From positions 1 to 20,501 of the forward strand of contig JANBPK010001636.1 of NCBI GenBank assembly GCA_027579435.1: a DNA stretch of 20,501 nt. The letters are read 5' to 3'. This document shows, piece by piece, positions 1 through 9,987 of this stretch. The DNA is from Candolleomyces eurysporus (Eukaryota > Basidiomycota > Agaricomycetes > Agaricales > Psathyrellaceae). The notes under the pieces are model-generated. The model did no database searches, was not told the DNA's origin, and was given only the letters and a program-made list of their open reading frames with translations. The position numbers were made by a program, and so were the translations under genes. Every line of letters begins with the position of its first letter. The stretch's first letter is position 1.

Positions 1-237
1 ATATCCAGGTGATGCCAGTTCGAATAATGCCTGGAGTGTGCATTGAACCAACTGCTTTTGAGAAATTATGTATCGCCAGATCTGGACATGATATTAACAC
101 CATTATCAAAATCATTCCATCTGAGTGCACTCTTATGGCTTTTACCGGAGCTGCCACACTGGACGCACTGATAAAAGGACCAGCAATAGCTGGACATTAA
201 AAAATTCTTAGCATTCATGGAGCTGTTCAAAACCATG

Positions 238-470
238 AGATCTCAACTTCCGTACCTCTTGCTCTTTTGCAATGTATCTTTGAACCTTGCATTTTGNANC
301 TGCTCCACCCTGCCCTGCTTCCCCGGGCAGCAGCTGCTGGGTATCTTTGACCCCTGCATTTTGCAGCTGCTCCACCCTGCCCTGTTTCCCTGGGCAGCAN
401 GCTGCTGGGTATCTTTGACCCCCCGCGTTTTGCAGCTGCTCCACCCCCCACATTTTGCATCTGCTCTCCT
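238..470. repeat. 67-69 bp minisatellite, about 2.5-3 copies
   Basis: Imperfect tandem repeat. Each unit runs TTTTGCAGCTGCTCCACCC, then a CCCTG/GGGCAGCAG stretch, then GGGTATCTTTGACCCC. The attttg anchor recurs at 291, 358, 427 (as gttttg) and 452, so the full units are 67 and 69 bp and the last is truncated. A leading partial unit (gtatctttga) starts near 272. Three ambiguous bases (297, 299, 400) lie inside it, as expected where repeat copies were hard to resolve. Reading frames run through it on both strands, but their peptides only echo the repeat, so I do not call a gene. Bases 1-237 just before it hold one short plus-strand frame with no recognisable product. Confidence 0.8.
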
Positions 471-488
471 TTCCTCATGCTTGGAATG

Positions 489-504
489 CACTGCAGCTGC
501 AGTG
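489..504. repeat. 16-bp perfect palindrome in a CAGCTG-rich tract
   Basis: CACTGCAGCTGCAGTG is exactly self-complementary. It lies in a tract (about 425-580) with many GCAGCTGC words, which are E-box-like hexamers shared with the minisatellite just upstream. Function is unknown; it may simply be repeat-derived. The following stretch to about 800 holds nothing I can name. Confidence 0.6.
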
Positions 505-805
505 TCAACAACCTGCTGATACCTCCAGAGCAGCTGCAGAGTAAAGCATACACCTCCCTCTGCAGAGCAGCTGCAGCAGCTGACATGTATCTAACCCTTG
601 TTTTGTCACAGCAGATAAGATGTATATAATAGTGTGTTGCAACTATGATATGTGGAGGTTCGTGGCATCGGAAGGCGGCGTACGATACGACTCGGAACTG
701 TCGACGATTGCTGTTTGAAGACGGTCGCGATCAGGGTCGATGAATCTGAAGAAAGAGCTCAGACTCACCGAGAGCGGGCAGAGGTGGTTGAGGGAAGGAA
801 GATGT

Positions 806-985
806 CCGCGAGAAACGACGACTAATGGCACTTGTGGTCCCGAGAAACGACGACTAAGCGTCCCCGTGGTCTCGAGAAACGACGACTATGGGTGGCGGGG
901 TCGCGAAATTTGCAAAACGGTGTCCGTGGGCGCCAGGAACAAGGATTAAGGGTGCTAGTTGTCGCGAGAGATGACGACTATGGGG
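806..985. repeat. 32-bp tandem repeat, three good copies plus decayed ones
   Basis: The core GAGAAACGACGACTA occurs at 810-824, 842-856 and 874-888, exactly 32 bp apart. A weaker copy (GAGAGATGACGACTA) is at 966-980, and a strongly decayed one (ccaggaacaaggatta) near 933-948. The tract reads through in several frames with low-complexity Arg-rich peptides, which I take as a by-product. It is not CRISPR-like: there are no unique spacers and the context is eukaryotic. Confidence 0.75.
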
Positions 986-1469
986 AGGAGATGACTCAGA
1001 AGGTGCTGGACACTACCAGCAGCCGACGTCGCGAGTCCCAAAGACGGTCGTGATCACGAGAAAGCCTTGCCAAACACATCGCAGCAAAGGCTTTCACGAC
1101 CGCCGCATATCTTCATCAGACAAGACGGCGCTGCTTGCTGTTGTCGAGTGTGAATGGAAGGTTGAANGGGCAAAGGGAGTCGAGGAGGAGCGTCAAGGGA
1201 GAGAGATGGCCTCACTCATAGAAAGGGAGTTGCTGTCTGCCGGAGTCGAGGTCGACGAAGATGGAGTGGTCGTTGATGAGCTAGAGGGAGACCCGGGGCT
1301 GGAAGAGAGTCCGATGGGGAGCCCTGGGCGGCGAGAGCATGACGGCGGCGTCCCAACCGCGCTCGAGGGCTCGGAAGACAGTCACCCAACTGAGTGTCTC
1401 GGTAAAAAGCTAGTATATCAGCAAAGTAAGTAGGTTGAGGGACTATGTTATATAAGGTATATATCTAGC
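986..1469. other. Stretch without a recognisable gene
   Basis: The longest frame is on the plus strand (1050-1433) and would give an acidic, Glu/Gly-rich peptide with one ambiguous base at 1167. It has no domain I recognise, no clear splice context and no link to its neighbours. An AT-rich patch (ttatataaggtatatat, about 1448-1465) marks the 3' edge of the minus-strand gene fragments that follow. I see nothing else here. Confidence 0.4.
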
Positions 1470-1499
1470 TATGATAATAAAAGAGAGATAAAGACGTGT

Positions 1500-1890
1500 A
1501 GCTCGAGAAACTCGTCCTCAATGCTGATGGCAGGTTGACTGACTGCCTTGGACGCTTCATCGAACTAGACCAATCGAATCTGCGAAGGATTGAGCTTGAA
1601 TGTCTCCCCATTGTTGAGTAAGAGTTGGTATCGTCTCCGGTGTTCTGGAATAGCACCTGAAGAATTGAGTTGTTAGTCGGAAATGCAACATACCCTTGGT
1701 GAGAGAGCTGATCTATGTTCGGAGATAGCTTGTCTGCTTCAGTTTTCCTCGGCACACTTTGACCATATTTGCAAGGTCTTTGCGAACCTGATCTAACTGC
1801 TTCCGACCGATGGAACCCTCGCCAGCAAATAATCGATAGAGGGTCCAGTTGAAGCGGAAGCATGTTAAAATTCTGCGGCAAACTTCTCAT
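1500..1890 (-). pseudogene. Dynein heavy chain fragment, near C-terminus (broken)
   Basis: The minus strand reads LYRLFAGEGSIGRK at about 1,845-1,800, then VRKDLANMVKVCRGKLKQTSYLRT at about 1,795-1,720, followed by a TAG stop, ISSLTKG and GAIPEHRRRY. This matches the dynein heavy chain C-terminal region, where the family has a pattern like VRxDLxDVVKVCxGxxKQTNxLRxLISxLxKGxIPxHWRRY. A typical short intron (1657-1693, GTATGT...TTCAG) follows the LTKG codons, so the copy is DNA-derived. Lesions are the TAG where Leu is expected, Trp to Arg in the HWRRY motif, and loss of dynein similarity after RRY; the next ~45 codons (LLLNNGETFKLNPSQIR...) I cannot place. About 100 bp on its 5' side (1,890-1,985) is unassigned. 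It lies downstream of a Tom1 fragment that separates it from the other dynein piece. Confidence 0.7.
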
Positions 1891-1984
1891 CCAGCCGGTT
1901 GCCGGGATCGTTGGGATTTGGTGACGGCAGGTGCACCGGTGTCATCGTAATGATACTCACCATACATTCCTGGAACACGTTGGT

Positions 1985-4900
1985 CCATGGCGGTCTGTGT
2001 CCTGAAGGGCCTTAGCAAGTTCTTCCAAGTCACCAATGAGCGTCTGTCCCAATTCTTGAGCCTTCGCCTTCAGTTCCTGGGCAATGACATCCCGTGCGTC
2101 TGGAATGTACGATAAATGCTGGATGAGAGCGAAGCTTTGTTGAAACGTTCGGCCAGAGCATTCGCCAATGGTTAGGATGTTGACAATGAGGCGTAGAACT
2201 GCGTAAGGAATTTGTGGTGGGTTGGCGAGAAGTACTTTCTCTTCGACAAGTTCGATCTTGGGCTCTGATCCAGTGGTACCAGCAGGTGGTGCTTGGGTAG
2301 AGGACTCTACTGCGCGAGCAATGCCAGTAATGGGACGAGCTCCAGAGATACGATATAATTTACCAGGTTATGCGGCAGTCTCTGTGAATAGTGCTTGGCC
2401 AGCAGGGGTAGGAGGAGATGCCGCTGCAAGGGCCTCAGAAGGAGGTGCTGCCTCGCTGGTCGCTGCTTCCTGACTAGATCCCCCGATTGAAGGTCCACCT
2501 ATTGAGGCAGGAGGCTTCGCATCCTTAAGACTGGTCACGGGTCGCGTAACGATGGCCAGAAGACCGACAACAGATTCCATGATGGTGTCGGTGCGAAGGA
2601 GGGATTGTCTGACCAACAAGCCAAGGAGGAGTACGATGGGATAGCAAAACTTTTGTCGACAGCAGGGAGGTCTCCAGTCCCGTCCTGAAGGATGCTGAGC
2701 AAGAGGTTGAACAATTCGGTCCTGGTTTTTGAGTTCTCGCACAGGTTTACAAGAACCTTGGAGAGCAATGTTTTTGGTAAGACCTGCGGGAAGAACAGTA
2801 GCGGACGAGAGTTGCAATGCCAGCTTGATCCAATAACTGTATGGCATCGTCTTGTGGTCGCGGTTTCGGTGGCTGAGACTGAGGAGGAATCCGTGGTGGG
2901 GCAGATCGAGTAGCAAGACGGGGCCTGGCGGTCCATGATATTTCTCAACTTCTGCAAGCATATGCGATGGCAGGCTCCCAATGAATCCTTCGTCTTGCTC
3001 CATCGAAACCGCTTGTCGGAGCGTCGGATAGAGACTGGCAATAAAGCTAGCTGGATCTATTTCGGCCGGACCCCTGGAGGCAGCAGCGCTTTCTTCAGCC
3101 CGTCTCCTCTCTCGCTCCAAAGCTTCCTGTTGCAAAATTTCGGCTCGGATATCGGGGGGCAAGGCGTCGAGGAATTCGGTACTGATCTGCAAGTCCGCTG
3201 GTCGCTCAACACGGGCCGCTCTTTGGTCACGAACATGTTGATTCAAAACCCCTTCACGCATGTCGTCAGGGAGGGCAGCGAGGAAGTCAGGATCAATCCC
3301 CGTGTCTGTGATATTAACGGGACTGCCGTGAATCATGGCCGTGATTCGCTCTGGCGCAGCAGAAGTAGAGGCCTCTGGCTGCTGCTGAGAGGTTGACGCC
3401 TCGCGTGAGCCACCGGTCGCTTTCGAAGACTGCTCTTGGTTGGAATCTTCAGCACCGCGCCTTGAGCAATGAGGTGCTGGAAAAATTGACCGGATCCCGG
3501 GCCCATAACTTCTTCCAATTGTTGAATGAGCTCTTCGGACCCTGCATCCCCACTCACTGACCCCTGCGTGTGATGGCGAGAGCCTCGACTATGGTGAGTA
3601 GAAGAACGTTGATTGTTCGCGGTGTTGAGGAGAAGAGGGTGCACAGTGGCCTCTGGTGCCGGTGCATTGCGGCTGCGAGACCGCCCAAAGAATTGCGAAC
3701 CATTGTCTACATCTGGTGGTCAATAATTTCAACCTATGAACGAACGCAAGGACGAACCATGTCCGCGAGTTCGTCGTGGAACAAAGATACGAGCGTCTCG
3801 AGGGCCCCCAGCGTGTACATCCAACATCTGCCTCATCTTCGTGAATGATTTGTATTGGCACTGCCGCAAGAGTCAGTAGGGTGTCCTGACCGATAGGCGA
3901 TCCTGACACTTACCTCCGTTCCCGTCAGCTTCATATTCTTCCACGTTAGCTTCAAGGATTCCTTCATCTTGCACCACATCCTGCAAAGGAAATGGAGAAG
4001 GGTTAGTGAGAGCACAAGCGTCGTCCGTTTGTTTACACACCTCCAATATCATCTCGTCCTCGCCGCCATCTTCATCTGTATTAGAGGTATTACCGCTACC
4101 CGTTTTTTCTCCGTAGTCCATTTCTACATCTTTGTCTGTATCTCCATATTCTTCACCATCCATTTCTTCGTTTTCTGGGTGGCGTCCATCATCCATCTCC
4201 TTCATAACGACAGTGGTCAGAGAAGGGTTAAGATGGGAATATCATAAGACTTACCCCAGCATACATCCCAAGTGCCGAGTTGCGGTACAGGTCGGGCGTC
4301 TCTTCCCGCTCGACGTCAACATCTTCGTCTTCATCTTCAGACGCCGACGATTCGCTGCCGCTGCTTTCATCCTCCTCCTCTTTGAGCTTCGACGAAGATC
4401 GGCTCATCTTCATTGCAATCTTCGATCTACAAAAAACAAGTCAAAAAGAAAGGAAACATGGGGATAGTTGAGGTCGATTTCCGACAATGCTGTCGTGAGG
4501 GTGGAAACGAAGTCCTTCTCCAACATGGTCTTCGACACGTGGGCCGGAACCTCTGCATTGTTCTTGCGAGAGCTACTGAGGGTGTTGAAGTGAACGGTGA
4601 GCAGCCGATTGCAGGGTTCGGCGAGGGCAGGTAAACGGCCATATTTCGCGTCAAGATTGTCGGAGGCGGGCGGATCCTTGAGCTCGTGGATTAGAAGATG
4701 AACGACCGCTTCAGCCAATTTCACCAACGAGCTCGGGGTATGGTTTGTAGGAGGACTATCGGCGACCTTGTCCGTCGATTCCGGCTTCGGGGCTGTGATT
4801 GATTTGACAACGTCCGGCAGGAGGCTGATTTCAAGGCGGGGCATCGGGCCATACGGGGAGCTCAGTTGACACAATGCCTTGGTGGATTCGATGAAGGTGG

Positions 4901-6132
4901 ATTCGATGAAGGCGTCGACGTCACGCAGTGCAATAGAGACGCAATTCTTGACATAGGTAGAGATCTCGACGATACGTGGGCGAGGTGTGGTGATATATCT
5001 CTTGATGCCATGTTGCATGATGTTTCGGATGGTAGTGTCGTCTTCTACAAGGTGGCGCAGAATGGTCGCAATATACGAAGATCCTCTCTTCGAGGGCGAG
5101 GCTCTCAACCTCTGGAAAAGCAAGCCGGGCCCATTTGCCTCGACGAACCGGTCAGCCAAGTCTCGTTGGCGGGTGAAGAGCACAAATAACCGCAACACGG
5201 AGAGTGATTCATCCGACTGCAAATCGTCAAGGGAAAGGAGGCGCAAGCACAGTTCGAAAACAGTGTTGCGGGCCGCAGTTCGGGAAGGACCCACTTGTAT
5301 GGGCTCGGGGACAACCGGTTCACCCTCCCTGGGGAGTGTGATGGATCTGGGCTCTTTAGCCAGTGTGAAAAGGGACTCTGTGACAAGGAGATGGGCTGCC
5401 AACCAATTCGGAGGGTTTTCAATTCTGATACTCGACAGAAGGGCGAGCAAGTTGTCGAGGAGGACGTTGGTTTTTTCTTGGGAAAGTGGGTTGGGTGGCT
5501 CACAAAGAACCAGAGCAAGCAAACGGCATCGATTTGCCAAAGGTTGTTCCTGAACGTCGTAGGCGTGAGGTGAGAATGCTTTGATGTCATCGACGAGATT
5601 TTGGATTGCTTCTTTCTGGCTGGGACTCCCTTTGGTGAACGCCTTATGAAGGTCAAACAGGAGTCGGTGGTGTTCGTCAATCAGAAGCAGAGCTTGACGG
5701 CTCAAGCTCTGGATCAATGGTTTCATCGTTCGCCATTCTTCTGCTGACCGACCAGGAGGTGCTGCCGGCTCTTCACTTTCGACTCTGGTTCAGATGGGGC
5801 TGGACTCTGGCGGCGGACGATGCCTGTGGCTCCTGACAAGGCTCGGGCGTAGAAGTAACAGTTTTGGCGGGTCCCTCATTGGTTTCTGCGGCGATGGGCT
5901 CTTCTGCAGCAATGGGCTCTTCTGCAGGAGCAGGAGTATTCTCGGCTGGGGGATTTCCGGGATTTTCAGCCTCTTGCATTGGAGGCGTTGGCTCAGATTG
6001 TGGATCTGGTGGCGGAGGGAATGGCTGGTTGACTAACAACTCAGCTGCTGCGTTGACGTTGTTATGCGTTCGGACAAGGGCCCGTTCAGCTGCTGATCTT
6101 GGAAATCCCATGTCGATAATCGCCGGCCCTTG
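1985..6132 (-). pseudogene. tom1: Tom1/HUWE1-type HECT E3 ligase, internal fragment (no N-terminus, no HECT)
   Basis: Tom1/HUWE1 is a very large E3 ubiquitin ligase. On the minus strand the parts appear in the family order: a UBA domain (about 6,130-6,000, IIDMGFPRSAAERALV...AAAELLVNQPF) followed by a Pro/Ala/Glu linker; a 438-codon open stretch (5,726-4,410) of the helical post-UBA region; KIAMKMSRSSSK, an acidic Ser/Glu tract and EETPDLYRNSALGMYAG (about 4,435-4,255); acidic exons (4,199-3,914); the HPLLLNTA and EELIQQLEE region (3,600-3,460); DUF4414 (3,330-3,040, DPDFLAALPDDMREGVL, then TEFLDALPPDIRAEIL); and VLVNLCENSKTRTELFNLLL (about 2,790-2,700), IMESVVGLLAIVTRP and the ECSGRTFQQ...IQHLSYIPDARDVIAQEL stretch (2,180-2,070). 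Introns are kept (4200-4254, 3981-4040, 3861-3913). Missing are the DUF908/DUF913 N-terminus and the whole catalytic HECT domain. Frameshifts lie near 5,775, 3,465 and 2,805, and some internal segments are absent. It cannot be an active ligase. Confidence 0.85.
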
Positions 6133-8165
6133 CTTCTTCGTGGTCTCCGCCCGATCTTCCAAAGACCGTACTTCGTTTCGGAGAGGTTCAACTCTGTCCA
6201 GAATTTCGGAGAAATGGACTTGGGCCAGGACCCACTTGGTGAGAGGACCACATGGTTTACTAGCCCTATTGACAGTCTCGAAGTCGTAGGATGGTCGGAT
6301 CAAGAAATCCTTCTTCATGGTTTCACGGAGTGGTTTCGTCATATGCGCCGCGGTGTCGAAGTTCACGATTTTTTGGATGAAGTCATTGCGGCTGTTCAAT
6401 ATGGCGATCCTGCTCGACGAGGGTGGCTTGAATATCAATCCATGCAGCTTTTTTCTGCTCGGCTGGTCGGCAGCCATGCGCTTCAGCTTCTCGTTAGCTT
6501 CCGCAGATTTAGCTTCCAGTCGAGATCGCTTGACGGCCAAACTCTTCCGTAGATCCTCGACTTGGGTGACCGTGTCCTTGAGTTTGTCCAAGCCGACGTG
6601 CAAATGTCTGTGCTGCTCTTCGAGCTCGTTGCGTTTCTCGGTATACAGTCGCACATAATGGTTGATGCTGAAACGCGGATTAGAGCCTGAACACTGCAAA
6701 CAAGAACCAAACTTACGAGTCAAGATAATGTTGTGGCGTCACATAGTTGTAGCGACCTCGAAGCCTGCTCGATCGTTGATTAAACTGATGCAAAGATTGG
6801 TGGACATAAACCAAGGCATTGACAGGTGCAGTGCGATGGGTTGGTGGTGGAGACAACGCCCGGTAGGCAATAGGGAAGTTGGCGGGTGGGTTGTAAGAGG
6901 GCAAATCGAGGTCCAGTATCTGGGTAAATTCCATGCCAACTTGGTAGAATGCTTGATCAGACCAATCGCCGAACCAATCACGGACACAACGATTGAACAA
7001 GGCGGGAGATGTTGCTGCGCGAGAGACGAGACCGTTCTCCGGAGGGTTCATGGCGAAGACGACATGAAGGTTCTTGGCTACTTGTTGGGTGAGCCATCGA
7101 TACAACTCTTCAGAGGAGTCAAGCATGAGGCCATCGCGCTGGGAACCCTCTTTGCAGGCAGTCATCAGCGCAGCGTGCTCATCCCTTGCGAAGAGACCGG
7201 GAACTTCGGCGTTGGCGAGTAGCGTATTCATTCGTTCCAGGAAACCGGAACCCAGAATGTTTGATCTGTCCCTGATGAAGCAGAACTTTCGGCCTTTGCA
7301 ACCCGCCCGACGGAGTACAGTCCGCAGATCTTCGTCGGAGTCTTCGCCAGTGTACTTGCTAGAACCTTGATCTGGAAACATTCAACCCGCTCATCCATGC
7401 AAAGAATCGTGAGAGTGGTCTGAAGAATAATCAATCTCCGAAACCATGAGGATGATAGAGCATGCTTACCTTGCCAAAGCCACTGACACCGATGAGAAGA
7501 AGATGACCTTGAACTTGTCGGAACACACGATCGATGCGAAGGACATGGTCCAGGACGTCGTTGAACAAAACCGGGGGAACATCCAACTCTTCCTCGTAAA
7601 AGACGCGCAGTCATGCCTTGGTGTATTCGCGCAACAGCTCTCGGTCGACTGGGATGTAGCCTTTCGAGGTCCAGTTCGAGAAGAGGGTGGGTCGGGCAAA
7701 AGCTTCATCTCGATTGGTGGGGAAGTGATCCAACGCGGCGCTGTCGATGTTTTCGTCCGTCCATGTGCGCTCCTCTTCCGTTACAAGACGATCTTGGAAG
7801 AGTCGCAAAGCTTCGTGGGCCCAAACGCTAACCAGTCCTTCGACGGAGAGAATTTTGAGGGGTCAGATGACTTCGTAGATACCGCGAGCCCAGCGGGTAA
7901 GTTCACGAGGACTGTAGACGTAATGTGCTTGTGCATCCGTCATAAACCGTTTCTGGGATGCCAGGTGACCATGGCGTCCGTGAGTGGTTCAGAGTAGGTA
8001 CGAAGGTTGGGGACGACTTTGAGAGCTCGGTTGTATGTCCCGTAGATCTGCTCTAGGGAGACCTCTCCAGGCTCCTGGAGCACCATGTCGACGAGAAGAT
8101 CCGGAACTTGGTGAATGACATTGAGAGTGCTCTCCGAAGGTCGGATTTGTGTGCAGCTGTCCCGG
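6133..8165 (-). pseudogene. Cytoplasmic dynein heavy chain fragment: end of AAA3, AAA4, stalk
   Basis: Dynein heavy chain is the minus-end-directed microtubule motor. The minus strand reads EVSLEQIYGTYNRAL...VVPNLR (AAA3, about 8,075-8,000), [11 protein letters not shown] (about 7,900), [15 protein letters not shown] (about 7,810), [24 protein letters not shown] (AAA4 Walker A, about 7,540-7,470), an intron (7420-7469), then [44 protein letters not shown] and [19 protein letters not shown] (7,340-6,940), a further intron, and stalk coiled coil 1 (about 6,660-6,460) and 2 (about 6,290-6,135). Lesions: TGA stops at 7863-7865 and 7611-7613 where the family has Arg; frameshifts near 7,965, 7,415, 7,390, 7,362 and 6,460; Walker B FIFDESN is FIRDRSN; and the microtubule-binding tip is deleted at about 6,390. 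The 5' end, AAA1-AAA2 and AAA5-AAA6 are absent. The last frame continues directly into the Tom1 UBA. Confidence 0.88.
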
Positions 8166-8326
8166 GCGCCGAGCGGATGTGATCCTTGATGATCTTACTA
8201 AATAGCCGGATGAATTTCTGCTAGAGGGAGTTCTGTGCGGCGGGTTGTTCGACATTCGCTCGGGAGTTGTCCAGACGATGGACTTCACGATGAGGAGGAC
8301 ACCACGAACGTTGGGTCGAAAGGACA

Positions 8327-9670
8327 TCATCTTCCTCTCATTAAGACCTTCCAGACGGTTCGGTGGAATCCCGCCTGCTCGTTGTCACGGTGGGCACGGA
8401 CTCGGGGAGCGGGAAGAGGGAAAAGAGTCTGTCGAAGATGGGCACCGATATGCCCTTCCTTCAGATCCTGCGCCACGAGCTCCCTCTGCTTCTTGGCCTC
8501 GTCCTCTTCGTACACTATTGACGAAAGTGAAAGGAAAATTCGTGAGCTAAGCACACAGTAGAAGGAGGGAGGGTCATACGCATAGAAGGCCGATTCTTCC
8601 AACGGCCTCGCAGATGTCTCAGAGAAGCAGAAGCAGATAAATACGACTTCATACGCCAGGAAAACGACCTAGCTGGTATAGTACTTCCAGCCTAGAGGAA
8701 CGAACGCATGCCAGTGAGCAAACACATAAGGGCGGAGATACAAAACCAGCAAAAACTTACCGGCCTCCGCGATCCCGATCGGGTTCACAAACGTATTAAA
8801 GAACCCGGCCAACCTGTCGAACGCCTGGAAAATCGTGATACCCTTTGCACGAACGTGGAATGGGAAGAGTTCAACGAGGAAAGCTGTTATTGTTGATTGA
8901 ATTAGCTCGACATGTTTGTAGAAGAGAGCAACGAGAGTCGAGACTTACTGTAAGCGAGAGTGTTGTATCCAACGTTATATGCAGGGCTGTACAGGAAGAC
9001 GAACCTAAACAAGACCAGTATCAGTATCTGAGTGGAGAGGATCGACAGGGAAGGAAGAGACGTACGCGATAACCGCCCTCGACGAACTTTGGTCACCCGA
9101 AATCGCATACCTCGCACTCACGATCGTCCATCCGGTGAAGGTCAACAGCAGCGATGAGGTGCAAAGCTGAGTATGCCTGAGTCAGCGGTGTGGAGCTAGG
9201 AGAATGAAGAGGTATATTAAACTCACCAGATACGCAGACCTCCTCTTAAACCTGGACACGGTAAGAGCCAAGGCAGTAGCATTCAAGAATCCCCGACACG
9301 TATTCACCAAATTGACAAGATTCTTCGTAGGGTTGTCCGTAACGCCGACATTATCTAAGATTCTCGCCAAGTACCTGGGACGTATCGCCTGTGTCAGTTG
9401 ACGGGCAAAGAGACCACGAGGAGGGGAAAGAAACATACGAAGTCAACCCGTTCCCACTCCACTGCGTAAACAACCCCAACATCGCACAAACCAACACACT
9501 CCTCCTCACCCGGCGTACTCAACATATCCTTCCACCCCATACTACTCTTCGCCGACTTCTCCAGCTCCAAGGTCTTCTCTCAATCTGCATGTACTCCGGT
9601 TTCACGAGCTCACTCTCGGTGTCGCCTTCGGCATGGGGTGTAATGCGTCTTGAATGTTACTGCCTTCAAA
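8327..9670 (-). pseudogene. MFS sugar (lactose-permease-like) transporter, C-terminal half, broken
   Basis: The minus strand encodes the second half of a fungal sugar-porter MFS protein in at least six short exons: HAEGDTESELVKPEYMQIE and RRSVLVCAMLGLFTQWSGNG (9,670-9,439); RYLARILDNVG...LVNTCRGFLNATALALTVSRFKRRSAYL (9388-9227); LCTSSLLLTFTGWTIVSARYA (9166-9066); FVFLYSPAYNVGYNTLAYS (9004-8949); FLVELFPFHVRAKGITIFQAFDRLAGFFNTFVNPIG (8883-8761); and GWKYYT...VVFLAYEVVFI...SETSARPLEE (8691-8580), with a final exon ending at 8327. The cytoplasmic loop and TM7-TM12 are covered; TM1-TM6 and the N-terminal sugar-porter motifs are missing, and the sequence upstream of 9,670 does not supply them. Frameshifts lie near 9,590 and 9,510 and a TAG stop at 8669-8671. 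Splice donors and acceptors are mostly canonical. Between 8,165 and 8,327 I cannot say where the transporter ends and dynein begins. Confidence 0.82.
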
Positions 9671-9869
9671 AGGATGCTTTTGATGTCCAACTTTCGGAGA
9701 ACTGAGGCATTCGCGGTGCATCAGGAGTTCGGTTGTTCAGATGCGACGACTTGCAAAAATTTGGCAGTGAATACTGCTTGGCTGACAAGAGAGATTTGCT
9801 GGAAAAGTCGTTCTGGGGAAATTAAGTCAACACGAAATTGTGATGCAACAGAAGAAGCTCACCTGTTCC

Positions 9870-9892
9870 TAAAAAAAAANCAAAAAAACAAA

Positions 9893-9945
<53 letters not shown>
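9870..9945. repeat. Poly-A plus GA microsatellite
   Basis: A run of A with one ambiguous base (9880) is followed by about 53 bp of nearly pure (GA)n from 9893. It lies between the 3' end of the dioxygenase-like gene and the truncated 5' side of the MFS fragment. Bases 9,671-9,869 hold nothing I recognise. Confidence 0.9.
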
Positions 9946-9946
<1 letters not shown>

Positions 9947-9987
9947 AGCGCAATCTTATAGCTATATCGGGCATCCACTCGGTGCTA

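Noticed and set aside
9..200. 63-codon plus-strand open frame at the window edge
   Set aside because: Could be the end of an exon, but no domain or splice signal supports it; kept only as a remark.
208..586. Open frames on both strands through the GC-rich repeat
   Set aside because: The peptides mirror the 67-69 bp repeat unit in every frame, so they are most likely a repeat by-product.
806..985. Regular 32-bp repeats as a CRISPR array
   Set aside because: Units are directly adjacent and degenerate, without unique spacers, and the DNA is eukaryotic.
1050..1433. 127-codon plus-strand open frame
   Set aside because: Acidic low-complexity peptide with no domain, an ambiguous base inside it and no splice or promoter support.
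1448..1465. TATA-like run as a promoter
   Set aside because: No gene with a plausible start follows it on either strand.
4987..5553. Long plus-strand frame antisense to Tom1
   Set aside because: Shadow of the 438-codon minus-strand Tom1 frame, which has clear family similarity.
5773..6723. A genuine functional dynein-UBA gene
   Set aside because: Coiled coil 1 is frameshifted, the stalk tip is deleted and both source proteins are incomplete; treated as a rearrangement product.
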